Notes under the pieces: model-generated
What the model was told of the DNA's origin: nothing
Seen by the model: only the letters and a program-made list of their open reading frames with translations
The model's database searches: none
Shown here: positions 50,280 to 59,023 of the stretch, one piece after another
How positions within the stretch are numbered: position 1 is the first letter of the stretch
Layout: each line of letters starts with the position of its first letter
Translations under genes and position numbers: made by a program
Assembly (NCBI RefSeq): GCF_004319545.1
Contig: NZ_CP036313.1
Location: 2,420,501 to 2,484,500 of the forward strand
Direction: 5' to 3'
Source: Desulfobacter hydrogenophilus
GTDB lineage: Bacteria > Desulfobacterota > Desulfobacteria > Desulfobacterales > Desulfobacteraceae
DNA: 64,000 nucleotides

Positions 50280-51046
50280 TGGACCACGATCCTTCCTAAA
50301 GGCAGGCTTAATATCTCAACGGGTTTGCGCTTTAAGCCCATGTCTATGGCAGCCTGAATGGTTTTAATATGGATGTTTTCCAGGGGTTCCCATACCTTTT
50401 GTGCAGGGTTGAAGAATCCGCATTGCTGTTTGTCCAGGGTCTGATAAAAAAGGCGCAGCCGGCCCAGTCTGAAGATGTTGACCAAGGTCTCTTCCCCTGA
50501 AAGGGAAACCGTTTGCTGGTAGACTTCAATAGTTGTTCCGTATTCGGTTTCCACCAAAAGGGCCTCCATTAACTTTCTGAACTTTTCGCTCACCGGGACT
50601 TGTGGATTGGCGTTTAATTCTTCAAGGGCCTGAATCCTTTTTCGCCGCTCCTCCTGTAAAAAAGGCAGATCACGGGCGTTTAACTTTTTAATTTTGTCTA
50701 ATAAATCGCAAAGAAATGGAGAGATTTGCCCTTCGATTTCGGCAATGTCCTCTATCTGTTCTGTTTTCCGGCTTACGTTTGAGATTAGGGCCGTTCTTCG
50801 GTCGGCCTCAGTGTTCCGTTCTTTTTCGACCATGGCCATTTCTTTTTCCATGGCTTCGAATTCCAATGTCTTTTTTTCTTTTTCAGTGCGCCAGTTGACT
50901 TCCCGGGCTTGGGTTGTCTGCTCAATTCCAACAGCCTCATGAACAGGGGCCTCGATATCTTTTTTTACATTGCCCGCCAAGGCATCATAAGACCATGACA
51001 TTGTCAGTACGAGGAAGACCTGTATGGCTATTTTGCCTTTGTTCAT
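50276..51046 (-). CDS. DUF3450-type periplasmic coiled-coil protein
   Basis: The 256-aa protein has a signal peptide (IAIQVFLVLTMSWSYDALAG) and a long coiled coil (about residues 45-150, with EKEKKTLEFEAMEKEMAMVE), then the DUF3450 region (VEYGTTIEVYQQTVSLSGEE-like) and LFYQTLDKQQCGFFNPAQ. It is the first gene of the uptake operon, which suggests the energising complex and transporter are made together. Its exact function is not known in characterised systems beyond support of TonB2-type motors. Confidence 0.85.
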   Translation of the reverse strand: MNKGKIAIQVFLVLTMSWSYDALAGNVKKDIEAPVHEAVGIEQTTQAREVNWRTEKEKKTLEFEAMEKEMAMVEKERNTEADRRTALISNVSRKTEQIEDIAEIEGQISPFLCDLLDKIKKLNARDLPFLQEERRKRIQALEELNANPQVPVSEKFRKLMEALLVETEYGTTIEVYQQTVSLSGEETLVNIFRLGRLRLFYQTLDKQQCGFFNPAQKVWEPLENIHIKTIQAAIDMGLKRKPVEILSLPLGRIVVQ

Positions 51047-51110
51047 AGACTTCTCCTGTTTTTATATTAAATTAATATCTTCAGTAAAAATGGCTTCGAT
51101 AGAAAATAAA

Positions 51111-51166
51111 AAAGCCAAAAAGGGTGGTTGCATCGAAAATTTCGATACGTTTACCTTCTTGGCTTT
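51111..51166 (-). terminator. intrinsic terminator or attenuator with nested palindrome
   Basis: AAAGCCAA at 51111 pairs with TTGGCTTT at 51159, and inside it ATCGAAAATTTCGAT (51132-51146) is a perfect inverted repeat. On the minus strand the stem is followed by a T-rich tract, fitting termination after the antiporter gene or attenuation before the TonB operon (start 51046). GTTTAC is repeated three times at 51149, 51168 and 51179. Confidence 0.6.
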
Positions 51167-51275
51167 AGTTTACTTTATGTTTACTAAATAGCGATTTGTC
51201 GTATGCGCCTTCTTGACGCATTCAACCCTTTAAATCATATCGATTTTTTGTTGTCAAGAGCTGATACTTAAATTT

Positions 51276-53144
51276 TCAGACATTGTATCCCTTCTTTAAA
51301 CGGACAGGATCGATATTGTGTTTATCTTCCCCAGTCCCTAAATGATTGTTCTCACCATTTTTTAGCATATACACCAGGGACCAGCCTGGCTCGGGAACAA
51401 TCTGGCTGTCATGGGCATACACGTGAAGTCGGTTGGTTTTATCCACGGCAAATAATAGCAGAGCCTTTTGGCCATGTTTCTGTGTGAATTGCGCCAGTGT
51501 GAATTTTTCCGTCAGTTTTGTGGTGATAATATGCCCCCCACGGGCCATATCGGTCGCCATAGCAGGGTATGAGGCTGTTTGGCCAAACAGGATTTTTCCA
51601 TGGGTCTGGATGGACATCCGGTCTGCAGTCGACCTGTTCTCTTCCGGCCTGGAAGGCAGAATATAAATTTCATCAGCCCCGAATTCCAGACGATAGTGAA
51701 TGGCTACCGCCACGTTGGCCGCTTCATGGGGAAACAGGGCAAGCACCCCCCGGATGCCCACCAGCTGAATATGCCGGTCCGCATGTTCTGACACGGGATT
51801 GCCAAAATATGTGGGCAGCCCCTCGTTTTTGGCCTTCATCACCTGATCCCACCCGGTATCGGCCAGCTGAACCTGAAATCCAAGATCCATCAAGGCCTTG
51901 CCAATGGCACGCGCTAGTTGATTGGCCCCAAAAATGACAAAGCCGTTGGGAGTGGGCTCGGCCACCTTAAGCCACAGGGCAATGGGACGTGCTGTAACAC
52001 TTTGCACGATGACCGTGGAAATAATAATAAAAAAGGTCAGGGGTACCAGTACACCGGCATCCGGGTAGCCTGCCTTCTGGAGCTGTGTGGCGAACAAGGC
52101 TGAAATGGCTGCTGCCACGATTCCCCGGGGGGCAATCCAGGCCAGCATGTGCCGTTCCGGCCAGGTAAGGCGGGAACCGATACTGGACACCATGATGTTC
52201 ATGGGGCGGGCCAGAAACTGAATGGCGATGAATAAAAAACTCATTTCCCAGCCCAGGGCAATCAGCTCATCAATATTCAGCCGGGCGGCCAGCATAATAA
52301 AAAGGACAGAGATCAGCAGAATACTGATGTGTTCCTTGAAATCAAGAATGTCACCGATGGGTACATCCTTCATGTTGGCCAGCCAGATACCCATGACGGT
52401 GACCGTTACCAGACCCGCCTCATGCTGCAGATGATTGGAAAACACAAACGCACCCAGAACCAGGGAGATGGCAAACAGGTTGTGCATGAATTCTGGAATC
52501 CAGTGTTTGCGTATGGCCAGACCAAACCCATAGCCGCAGACCACACCAATGGCTGTACCCGTGGCCACCAGCCGTACAAAGACCAGGACGGTATGGCCCA
52601 TGGCCTGCTGGGCCGATCCAGATATGATGAATTCATAGGCCAGAACCGCCATGGCCGCACCGATGGGATCCACAATGATGCCTTCCCACCTGAGAATATT
52701 TGCGATGTTATGGTTGGGCCGGATCGTGCGCAGCATGGGTACAATAACGGTGGGGCCGCTCACGGATGTGATGGCACCCAGAAGCACGCTGATATGCCAG
52801 GACAACCCCAAACCCAACCGGGCGGCCAGGGCTGTGATGATCCAGGTGATCAGCATACCGAAGGACACCATGTTCCGGACCACCATGTGAAGACCCCGGA
52901 TCTGGGCAAAATCCAGGGTCAGGCTACCCTCAAACAGAATCAGGGCCACGGACATGGACACAAAGGGGAAAAAAAGATCCCCCATCATCTTTTCGGGGTT
53001 CAAAAGTCCCATTACGGGACCGGCCAGGATGCCGGTGATCAAAAGAAAAACAATTCCCGGAATCTTCACCCGCCAGGCCAGCCATTGACAGGCGGTGGCT
53101 GCGATCAGTATCCCCGAAATCTGTATGAGCGTGTATTCATTCAT
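51276..53144 (-). CDS. CPA-type Na+(K+)/H+ antiporter with TrkA-N-like domain
   Basis: The 622-aa protein has about twelve transmembrane helices in the first 395 residues, including VALILFEGSLTLDFAQIRGL, LLGAITSVSGPTVIVPMLRT, and ERHMLAWIAPRGIVAAAISA, typical for NhaP-like exchangers. A cytoplasmic nucleotide-binding-like domain follows (VIFGANQLARAIGKALMDLG), as in KefB/C and TrkA. It exchanges protons for Na+ or K+. It is transcribed alone towards the TonB operon and probably has no functional link. Confidence 0.9.
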   Translation of the reverse strand: MNEYTLIQISGILIAATACQWLAWRVKIPGIVFLLITGILAGPVMGLLNPEKMMGDLFFPFVSMSVALILFEGSLTLDFAQIRGLHMVVRNMVSFGMLITWIITALAARLGLGLSWHISVLLGAITSVSGPTVIVPMLRTIRPNHNIANILRWEGIIVDPIGAAMAVLAYEFIISGSAQQAMGHTVLVFVRLVATGTAIGVVCGYGFGLAIRKHWIPEFMHNLFAISLVLGAFVFSNHLQHEAGLVTVTVMGIWLANMKDVPIGDILDFKEHISILLISVLFIMLAARLNIDELIALGWEMSFLFIAIQFLARPMNIMVSSIGSRLTWPERHMLAWIAPRGIVAAAISALFATQLQKAGYPDAGVLVPLTFFIIISTVIVQSVTARPIALWLKVAEPTPNGFVIFGANQLARAIGKALMDLGFQVQLADTGWDQVMKAKNEGLPTYFGNPVSEHADRHIQLVGIRGVLALFPHEAANVAVAIHYRLEFGADEIYILPSRPEENRSTADRMSIQTHGKILFGQTASYPAMATDMARGGHIITTKLTEKFTLAQFTQKHGQKALLLFAVDKTNRLHVYAHDSQIVPEPGWSLVYMLKNGENNHLGTGEDKHNIDPVRLKKGYNV

Positions 53145-53370
53145 CGATTTTCAGTTATTCTCCCAAATTGCTCCTATACCCATCTTGAAATCCATATTGT
53201 TCGAAGCCCAATGTTAACCCAGCAGGTTTTCATTGACAAGGCCAAAGCCGAGAGCCTAAACTGACTGCGTTGTGCAGAATCACTGCGCAGCATTCCCGGA
53301 AAGTACACCTGAAAAGACAGCACAAAAAGAGTTGGAATACCAGTTTCAAAACTTAAAAAAGGAGGGTGAA

Positions 53371-54060
53371 ATGGACAGAAGAAAATTTTTAAAACTTTCA
53401 GCCGGTGCGGGTGCTCTTGCACTGTTTCAGATGACCGGTGTCAGCTGTAAAGGCCTTGGGGGGGGCATGATAATCCAAGCGTCTCTACCCTACAAAGCCG
53501 ATGCCCTGGAACCGTATCTTTCTGAAAAAACAATTCGCGTTCACTACGGGAAGCACCATGCCGGTTATGTAAAAAAATTGAACGGGATGATTAAAGGATC
53601 CGCCTACGCAGATATGACCATCGAGGCAATTATTCAGAAAACCTACGGCAGCACCGATGAGACCGGTATTTTTAATAATGCTGCCCAGGTCTTTAACCAT
53701 ACGTTCTACTGGAACAGCATGAAACCGGGTGGCGGCGGTGAGCCTACCGGTATCATTGCCGAAAAAATTCAAGCGGACTTCGGAAGTTTCTATGAATTCA
53801 AAAAAGCCTTTGCATCTGCAGCGCTTTCCCAGTTCGGCAGCGGATGGGCATGGCTGGTCAAAGACGGAGATGCGCTGAAAATAATTAAAACGGCAAACGC
53901 CGATACACCCATTGCCCAAGGGCTGACTCCGCTTCTTACCGTTGATGTATGGGAGCATGCATATTATCTGGATTATCAGAACCGGAGAGCAGACTATGTC
54001 GACACATATCTGGAACATCTGGTCAACTGGGAGTTTGCAGAAACCAATCTGGCCGGATAG
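53371..54060 (+). CDS. Tat-exported Fe/Mn superoxide dismutase
   Basis: From ATG 53371, behind AAAGGAGGG, the protein is 229 aa. The N-terminus MDRRKFLKL is a Tat motif, followed by a hydrophobic run and a Cys (VSCKG), which may be lipidated. Metal ligands of Fe/Mn SOD are seen in VHYGKHHAGYVKKLN, AQVFNHTFYWN, and VDVWEHAYYLDY. The enzyme removes superoxide in the periplasm, a typical defence of anaerobes. The longer reading frame from 53272 lacks a start signal. It stands alone between the antiporter gene and a MITE. Confidence 0.92.
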   Translation: MDRRKFLKLSAGAGALALFQMTGVSCKGLGGGMIIQASLPYKADALEPYLSEKTIRVHYGKHHAGYVKKLNGMIKGSAYADMTIEAIIQKTYGSTDETGIFNNAAQVFNHTFYWNSMKPGGGGEPTGIIAEKIQADFGSFYEFKKAFASAALSQFGSGWAWLVKDGDALKIIKTANADTPIAQGLTPLLTVDVWEHAYYLDYQNRRADYVDTYLEHLVNWEFAETNLAG

Positions 54061-54070
54061 AAAATAAATT

Positions 54071-54166
54071 AGGAACGGGGCTTAAATAACTTGTTCCTTT
54101 TACCATATTCGGGAGAGCGGGCGGGGACGTCCGCTCTCCCATATTAAGTTATTTTGAACTTGGGCC
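54071..54166. repeat. MITE-like repeat, copy R2
   Basis: The left end AGGAACGGGGCTTAAATAAC matches R1 almost exactly, and the right end read on the other strand is AGGCCCAAGTTCAAAATAAC. The centre is a GGGAGAGCGG/CCGCTCTCCC hairpin. TTA flanks both ends. The TAA stop codon of the minus-strand universal stress gene coincides with the right flank. Confidence 0.7.
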
Positions 54167-54637
54167 TTAGTCAACAATGACCACTGGGATGTTCAAGGTA
54201 TGCATTACCCGTGAAGCGTTGCTGCCAATAAAAAATTCTTTTAGACCTGAAGTCGAACTTCGTCCCATGGCAACAGTATTGTATTTTCCTTTTTGTGCCT
54301 CGTGTATAATGTCATCGGAAATCTTTTTGCCTTGGGGCTGCGTTTTTATATAAACTTTATCTTTGGCAAATCCGGCATTGATTAATTTATTCCTTGCGGC
54401 TTCAAGGGTGTCCCGAATTACTTTCTCGCGCTTTTCCTCCATCCGGCAGAAAGAATTGCGTTCTTTTTCAAAATAGGGCGTGAGACTGGGGCTGTTGAGC
54501 CCACAGGCTGCCGCAGTATTCGGCACTACATGAAACAGTGTGACCTCATCGTCCTTGTTCAGGTTTTCCCCAACATAGGTAACGGTATTTTGGGCGCATT
54601 CAGTTTCGTCAAAGGGAATCAGTATTTTGGCAGTCAT
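54167..54637 (-). CDS. universal stress protein (UspA family)
   Basis: The 156-aa single-domain protein begins MTAKILIPFDETECA and ends with the nucleotide-binding loop GRSSTSGLKEFFIGSNASRV followed by IPVVIVD, the G2xG9xG[ST] pattern of ATP-binding Usp proteins. The insert around residues 45-75 is longer than average. It is likely a stress-response factor with ATP-dependent oligomerisation. The start is behind AAAGGAG at 54651. Confidence 0.9.
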   Translation of the reverse strand: MTAKILIPFDETECAQNTVTYVGENLNKDDEVTLFHVVPNTAAACGLNSPSLTPYFEKERNSFCRMEEKREKVIRDTLEAARNKLINAGFAKDKVYIKTQPQGKKISDDIIHEAQKGKYNTVAMGRSSTSGLKEFFIGSNASRVMHTLNIPVVIVD

Positions 54638-54714
54638 GATCTTTTCTCCTTTTTGGAATTACTCAAAAGTCATAAGTTTTAAAAAAAATGTGCCATTTGA
54701 AATGTGATGGGAGC

Positions 54715-54764
54715 ATTTTGGGCTTTTTGATATTTTGAATGATTTAACCCAAAAGACCCAAAAT
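54715..54764. terminator. terminator-like hairpin downstream of the sigma-54 operon
   Basis: ATTTTGGGCTTTT pairs with AAAAGACCCAAAAT across a 22-base loop. It lies 100 bases after the decarboxylase stop codon on the minus strand and upstream of the stress gene. With A/T-rich arms it could terminate in either direction. Confidence 0.5.
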
Positions 54765-54863
54765 ATTTAATGATATTATCAGATCCTGCTGTTTTTCCGC
54801 AATGCTTTTTTAAGAAATACTACCTGGCTTATGCTTTGGCCGTGTTTTATATCAGATTAGCGA

Positions 54864-56138
54864 CTATCTATCACATTCGGGAAGAAGAAAATACTGGTTG
54901 CTACTTTCCTTGACCGCTACCCGGGGAATGGGTTTGATGAATTGCTGGCGAAGGCTATAGGTGTAGGCCCCCTGGGCCGGAATCATGAGGATATCATTTT
55001 CTTTAATGGCCGAACCGAAATAGGCATATCCCCAGACATCATGAGGGGTGCAAAGGGAACCCAGAATATGGCACTTTTTTTCGGACAGGCTGGGCCGGGT
55101 TAAATTGAGCACCGGACAGTAATCGGTTTCATACCGTTCCCAACCCACCGCGTTGCCGCCGGCATCGGTGATGACCAGATTTTTTTCCTTGCAGTCCACC
55201 ACTTGGATGAGGATGTGCATGGCGTCATTGCAGATCCAGCGGCCCGGCTCAAAACAGATCCGGCATTGGGTCAAAGGCAGGATGTGCTCTTTAATGGCAC
55301 TTGACAGCTCTTTTGCAAACAGATTAATGGGGACCCCCGGGTCAATAATATAGTCCTGGGGCACATTCGATAAAAGCCACTCCCCTTGGGCTGGCCAGTA
55401 GCCGCCGCCAATATCAATGAATTGGATCGCATCCAGGAACTGTTTTGGCATGACGGAAAGAATTTCTCCCAGTGTTTTAATAAACGCTGTCTGTCTGTCC
55501 GGGTTAAGATTCCAGGACGAGTGAAACTGCAGTCCCTGGAAATCCAGCAGGTCAAGGGCCTGGATCTCTTTGAATGCAGACAACAGGTTTTCCGGCAGCA
55601 CACCGAATTTGCGCCACAAGCCTTCGGGATTGTTATTTAGCCGCAGTCCAACGGGCATGCGGGTTTGCTTTTCTTCAAGCACGGATGCCAGCCGTTTTGC
55701 CTCTCCGATGCTGTCCAGAAGAATCACCACCCGGTCCGGGTATCGGGCCGCAAGTTCTAATTCTGGGATGGTTTTGCCCGGTCCGCTGAACATAATGGAT
55801 GACGCGCCCAGTTCCAGGGCTACGGACAGTTCTATTCCGCTGGACACATCCAGCCCGAATCCGTGTTTGAGCAGATGCCCGGAAAGATGGGGCAGGTTGT
55901 TGCTTTTCATGGCGTAAAAAAAGGCTGTTTCCGGCAGACGATGGCTGAATGCCGCCCTGAACTGGGCTGCTTTTCTTGCCAGGATATCGGTTTCCAGAAC
56001 ATATAGAGGAGACCCGAACGCCTTGGCCATATCCAGGTACACCCCCTTGTTTTTTAAGTACGGGGTTATAAACTCAATTAGTTTTTCCCTGGGCAGAAGG
56101 GGAGTTGTGCTTGTTATCTGTGTATTGGCTGTGAGCAT
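54864..56138 (-). CDS. PLP-dependent decarboxylase, group III/IV (ODC/DAPDC type)
   Basis: The 424-aa product from ATG 56138 has PLP-lysine Lys78 in FFYAMKSNNLPHL, a GLDVSSGIEL strand, the EPGR phosphate-binding motif (CFEPGRWICND), and a cysteine in GSLCTPHDVWG that contributes to the other subunit's active site. It decarboxylates a diamino acid or amino-acid conjugate; the usual HVGS loop is replaced by LQFHSSWN, so the substrate is not predicted. A similar decarboxylase plus ATP-grasp pairing is found in siderophore clusters such as vibrioferrin. It is the last gene of the operon, overlapped by an alternative start at 56177. Confidence 0.85.
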   Translation of the reverse strand: MLTANTQITSTTPLLPREKLIEFITPYLKNKGVYLDMAKAFGSPLYVLETDILARKAAQFRAAFSHRLPETAFFYAMKSNNLPHLSGHLLKHGFGLDVSSGIELSVALELGASSIMFSGPGKTIPELELAARYPDRVVILLDSIGEAKRLASVLEEKQTRMPVGLRLNNNPEGLWRKFGVLPENLLSAFKEIQALDLLDFQGLQFHSSWNLNPDRQTAFIKTLGEILSVMPKQFLDAIQFIDIGGGYWPAQGEWLLSNVPQDYIIDPGVPINLFAKELSSAIKEHILPLTQCRICFEPGRWICNDAMHILIQVVDCKEKNLVITDAGGNAVGWERYETDYCPVLNLTRPSLSEKKCHILGSLCTPHDVWGYAYFGSAIKENDILMIPAQGAYTYSLRQQFIKPIPRVAVKESSNQYFLLPECDR

Positions 56139-56145
56139 TCTAAGT

Positions 56146-57438
56146 CTAATCCATTTCAATGTCGATACGTTTGGCAAGCAAAAGACACTCTGTTTCGAAA
56201 AATCTGTGCCTGTGCGGTTCTATAATCATGTGCCCTAAAAGCCATGAATCATAGTCCTGAGGCGGCATGGTCACCCTGTGCCCCGGGGGATGAATCAGGT
56301 GTATTTTTTTTATCCGTTTGTCGTTTTCCACGGCAGCGGTGTTGATGCGTTTTAATACGCCATTTCTGCGGGCATGAATACGAAACGCCACCAGGGGGCT
56401 ATAGTGACCAGTTTTTTCATTTTTCCAGGCAATGCCTTGTGCCGCATCCAGGGTCAACCCAATTATATCGATGTTGCCTGCCTCCTTGAGCAAAAAGGGC
56501 AGGCAGTCTCCACCGGGTCGCGGGGTCATCTCTATGAGCACAGGGTTTTTGTGTCGCAGGATAAAATCCACCATGCAGACGCCGGTCTTAATGCCCAATG
56601 TCCTGGCTGCCCTGTGGAACAGGTTTGAAAGTTTTTCATTTGAAGGCATTTTTTCATCATCATCGGTTTCCGGGCAGATCGCATACCCGGAAATGGTACC
56701 GAAGGGCCGGCTATCCACTTTTATTTTCTGGGTTTTGCGCAGGATAACAGCCCGGTCTTTTTCCATGAGAAAGTCACAGGAAAATTCAGGGCCTGCGACC
56801 CATTCCTCGGCCAGCATCTGGAATGAGCCGGCATCCGTGGGTTTAAACAATGGATTGCCGGTTCGTGCCGCAAGCCCGTCTGTTACCGCATTGAATGCGG
56901 TATCACACTGCCTTCGGGTGACGCATTTGAATACAAGTTCGCTGCCGGAACCGCAGAAGGGTTTGAGTACAATACCCGCCGGTACCTGGTCCAGAAAGTT
57001 TAATACCTCTATTTCGGTGTTGACCGGGCAGGTTTGGGGACAAGGGATTTGACATTGCCGCCACAATTGTTTTGAGATATATTTATCTCTGCTGTTCCTG
57101 ATTGTCTCAATATCGGGATAGGGCAGGCCCATCTTTTCTGCGAGAATGGATGTGGTCTCCATGGATTCGCAGTCAAAGCAGGCAATGCCGGAAAGGGTAA
57201 CCCCGAAGATTTTTTTGTGGTGGTTTAATGCCTGAACTGCGGCGTCAATATCGCAGATGGGGCATAAAATTTCTTCTCCATTGTCCGGACAGGGCTCGGT
57301 AGCTTTTTCACGAACCTTGGGTTCTGTCAGAAAAAGTGCCTGTCCGGGACGGATTTTTCTGATCCATTCAATGTAGTCAGATGTGGTACCCACCACCAGT
57401 ACCTGATTTTTGTCAGGCTCAGACTGCTTTTCGCCCAT
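56146..57438 (-). CDS. ATP-grasp ligase
   Basis: The 430-aa product from ATG 57438 has an N-terminal Rossmann-like region, the ATP-grasp ATP-binding stretch GIVLKPFCGSGSELVFKCV at about residues 160-180 and the metal-binding motif VDFILRHKNPVLIEMTPRPG at about residue 290. It would form an amide bond by way of an acyl phosphate. It overlaps the acyltransferase gene by 20 bases and is followed by the decarboxylase after 7 bases. Substrates are unknown; an amino acid or polyamine acceptor would fit the neighbours. Confidence 0.85.
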   Translation of the reverse strand: MGEKQSEPDKNQVLVVGTTSDYIEWIRKIRPGQALFLTEPKVREKATEPCPDNGEEILCPICDIDAAVQALNHHKKIFGVTLSGIACFDCESMETTSILAEKMGLPYPDIETIRNSRDKYISKQLWRQCQIPCPQTCPVNTEIEVLNFLDQVPAGIVLKPFCGSGSELVFKCVTRRQCDTAFNAVTDGLAARTGNPLFKPTDAGSFQMLAEEWVAGPEFSCDFLMEKDRAVILRKTQKIKVDSRPFGTISGYAICPETDDDEKMPSNEKLSNLFHRAARTLGIKTGVCMVDFILRHKNPVLIEMTPRPGGDCLPFLLKEAGNIDIIGLTLDAAQGIAWKNEKTGHYSPLVAFRIHARRNGVLKRINTAAVENDKRIKKIHLIHPPGHRVTMPPQDYDSWLLGHMIIEPHRHRFFETECLLLAKRIDIEMD

Positions 57439-58375
57439 AATGGCTCCCATGGAAAACCTCCGTGTCCGGCTGGGTGTGAATCTCATATGACGGTCTGGGG
57501 CTTAGGCGAAACCGCTCTTTCCAGTTGAAACTGCCACACAGAAAATCCACGGCTTCCATGCGGTTGTGGCAGGCCCATTCCAGGTGGTGCAGGTTAATCA
57601 CCTTGGCAATACCGGCAAACTCCGAGTGGGTTCCCCCGGCCACAACCGTGTAGGTATTATTGAAAACGGCACCCATATCCACGGCCGCAATTTTTCCTTC
57701 CACAATGGCTGTGGTGACCCTGAGCATGCCCATATCCTTCAGATACGCTGCAAACCGTTCAAAGGACCGGTAAAACCGTGCATCGCTGAAGTAGGAATCC
57801 GATGTAAATGCTGCCATGTTCAAACGGAACATCTCAGATAGATCCGGCAGATGATTGTATCGCCAGGTGAGTTGCCGCGCCTCAATTTTTTTTACATCTG
57901 CCTTGAGTTTTTTTCTGGTTTTCCCCGGGAATGTCAGCCAGAAATTATCCATGGAAAAATCATAAATCCGGGGGTAAAACAGGTATCCGGTTTCATCCGG
58001 CCGGGCCTGGGTCAGGCCGTCCATGAATGGGTGCCGGCGCAGGTATCTTAAGTTTAAAGGACCTGGTACCGAGTCGCACAATGCGTTGAACACTTCCGGG
58101 GATTGGGCTATGATCCGGTTTTGCTCCAGCCAGGTTTTACCTCTCCAGGTTTCCCCGGGAAAAAATACATATTCCCCGGTTTCTTCGACTATACTTAAGG
58201 GAAGAAATCCCACAACCCGGCCCTTGTCTTCGATAAGATGGAAGCTTAAAGGTCTTTTGAATGCGGTGTTAAAACATTGTCTGACGGCCCATAGATCAAA
58301 TATGTCCTGGACTGGCCAGTATTTTTCCCAGGCCTGCCGGCAACGTTCCGGATCTGTAATGATAATGGTTTTCAT
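57419..58375 (-). CDS. GNAT/FemAB-like acyltransferase (Acetyltransf_6)
   Basis: The 318-aa protein shows the double-GNAT architecture of the Acetyltransf_6 family: FPGKTRKKLKADVKKIEARQ, FRLNMAAFTSDSYFSDARFY, and VTTAIVEGKIAAVDMGAVFN. It ends RLSPRPSYEIHTQ. Relatives transfer aminoacyl or acyl groups, often to cell-wall or polyamine-type acceptors. It starts 11 bases after the AdoMetDC-like gene. The natural donor is unknown. Confidence 0.8.
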   Translation of the reverse strand: MKTIIITDPERCRQAWEKYWPVQDIFDLWAVRQCFNTAFKRPLSFHLIEDKGRVVGFLPLSIVEETGEYVFFPGETWRGKTWLEQNRIIAQSPEVFNALCDSVPGPLNLRYLRRHPFMDGLTQARPDETGYLFYPRIYDFSMDNFWLTFPGKTRKKLKADVKKIEARQLTWRYNHLPDLSEMFRLNMAAFTSDSYFSDARFYRSFERFAAYLKDMGMLRVTTAIVEGKIAAVDMGAVFNNTYTVVAGGTHSEFAGIAKVINLHHLEWACHNRMEAVDFLCGSFNWKERFRLSPRPSYEIHTQPDTEVFHGSHYGRKAV

Positions 58376-58386
58376 TGTTCTCCCAC

Positions 58387-58776
58387 CTAATGCCGGTAAG
58401 TCACGTTAAGCCGGGATGTTTTCCCACCGAAATAGTTTTGGGAAAATTCTCGGACCACTTCAGGGTCGTAGACCTTGCATGAAAACACATCCAGATAGGT
58501 GACATTGCTCTGGTTGGCAAAGTGTGCGGATATCAACGAGGTTTCAATGAGCTGGACCATTGAAAATCCGGCAACTTTTTCATCTTCTCCAAAATGGACC
58601 ACCTGGGTTTCGCCGAAGCGCTTCATTTCAATCAGGTCACACAGCTCAACAACAAAGCGTTTGATCAGTTCTGCGTCTCTGATTTTTTCAGGATCGCAGT
58701 CGTAGATGTCGATTGCGGAGGCAATGCCCCATACATCAGGGGCGGTTTCAAGTTTGATTACTTTTGCAGCGGTCAT
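58387..58776 (-). CDS. S-adenosylmethionine decarboxylase-like (SpeD/SpeH) pyruvoyl protein
   Basis: The 129-aa protein matches the short bacterial AdoMetDC proenzyme layout: VVHFGEDEKVAGFSMVQLIE, SLISAHFANQ and VTYLDVFSCKVYDPEVV. Self-cleavage normally occurs at an ES pair in ESHISIH; here the pair is TS in IETSLISAH, so the residue before the pyruvoyl-forming Ser differs. The Cys in FSCK is conserved. Some divergent SpeD homologues decarboxylate other amino acids, so the substrate may not be SAM. It precedes the acyltransferase by 11 bases. Confidence 0.75.
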   Translation of the reverse strand: MTAAKVIKLETAPDVWGIASAIDIYDCDPEKIRDAELIKRFVVELCDLIEMKRFGETQVVHFGEDEKVAGFSMVQLIETSLISAHFANQSNVTYLDVFSCKVYDPEVVREFSQNYFGGKTSRLNVTYRH

Positions 58777-58798
58777 TGTTTTTTCCTTTAAATGTAGT

Positions 58799-58960
58799 CT
58801 ACCATTTGTCTCTGGTTTCAGTCGGGCGTTTTGATTGTTTGTTCATTTTTTTTCGGCGTTTCTGATCTTCCTGCTTATCTTCCCAGCCATAATCTTCGTC
58901 GTAGCTCTCTTTGAATTTTGGGCTCTTGCCTTTGTTCCGGCTGATCTTTTCCTTGGTCAT
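58799..58960 (-). CDS. 53-aa highly charged protein, first gene of sigma-54 operon
   Basis: The sequence MTKEKISRNKGKSPKFKESY then DEDYGWEDKQEDQ and a basic tail has a GAGG ribosome binding site 8 bases upstream of ATG 58960. It is full of Lys, Glu and Asp, with no hydrophobic core, so it is probably disordered. It lies 22 bases before the AdoMetDC-like gene and about 50 bases after the predicted sigma-54 transcription start. I do not know its function; it may be a leader or accessory peptide. Confidence 0.65.
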   Translation of the reverse strand: MTKEKISRNKGKSPKFKESYDEDYGWEDKQEDQKRRKKMNKQSKRPTETRDKW

Positions 58961-59023
58961 GACTTTTTTCCTCTTTGGTTTTGGACCGGCTGTTTTGGCC
59001 GGGTGGAATTTTATGTTTGTATA

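Noticed and set aside
51105..51190. Known riboswitch (cyclic di-GMP, fluoride, Moco or nickel-cobalt)
   Set aside because: The conserved cores of these classes, as far as I can recall them, are not present; only a simple nested hairpin is visible.
53272..53370. Longer start for superoxide dismutase
   Set aside because: The Tat motif and a strong AAAGGAGGG site fix the start at 53371.
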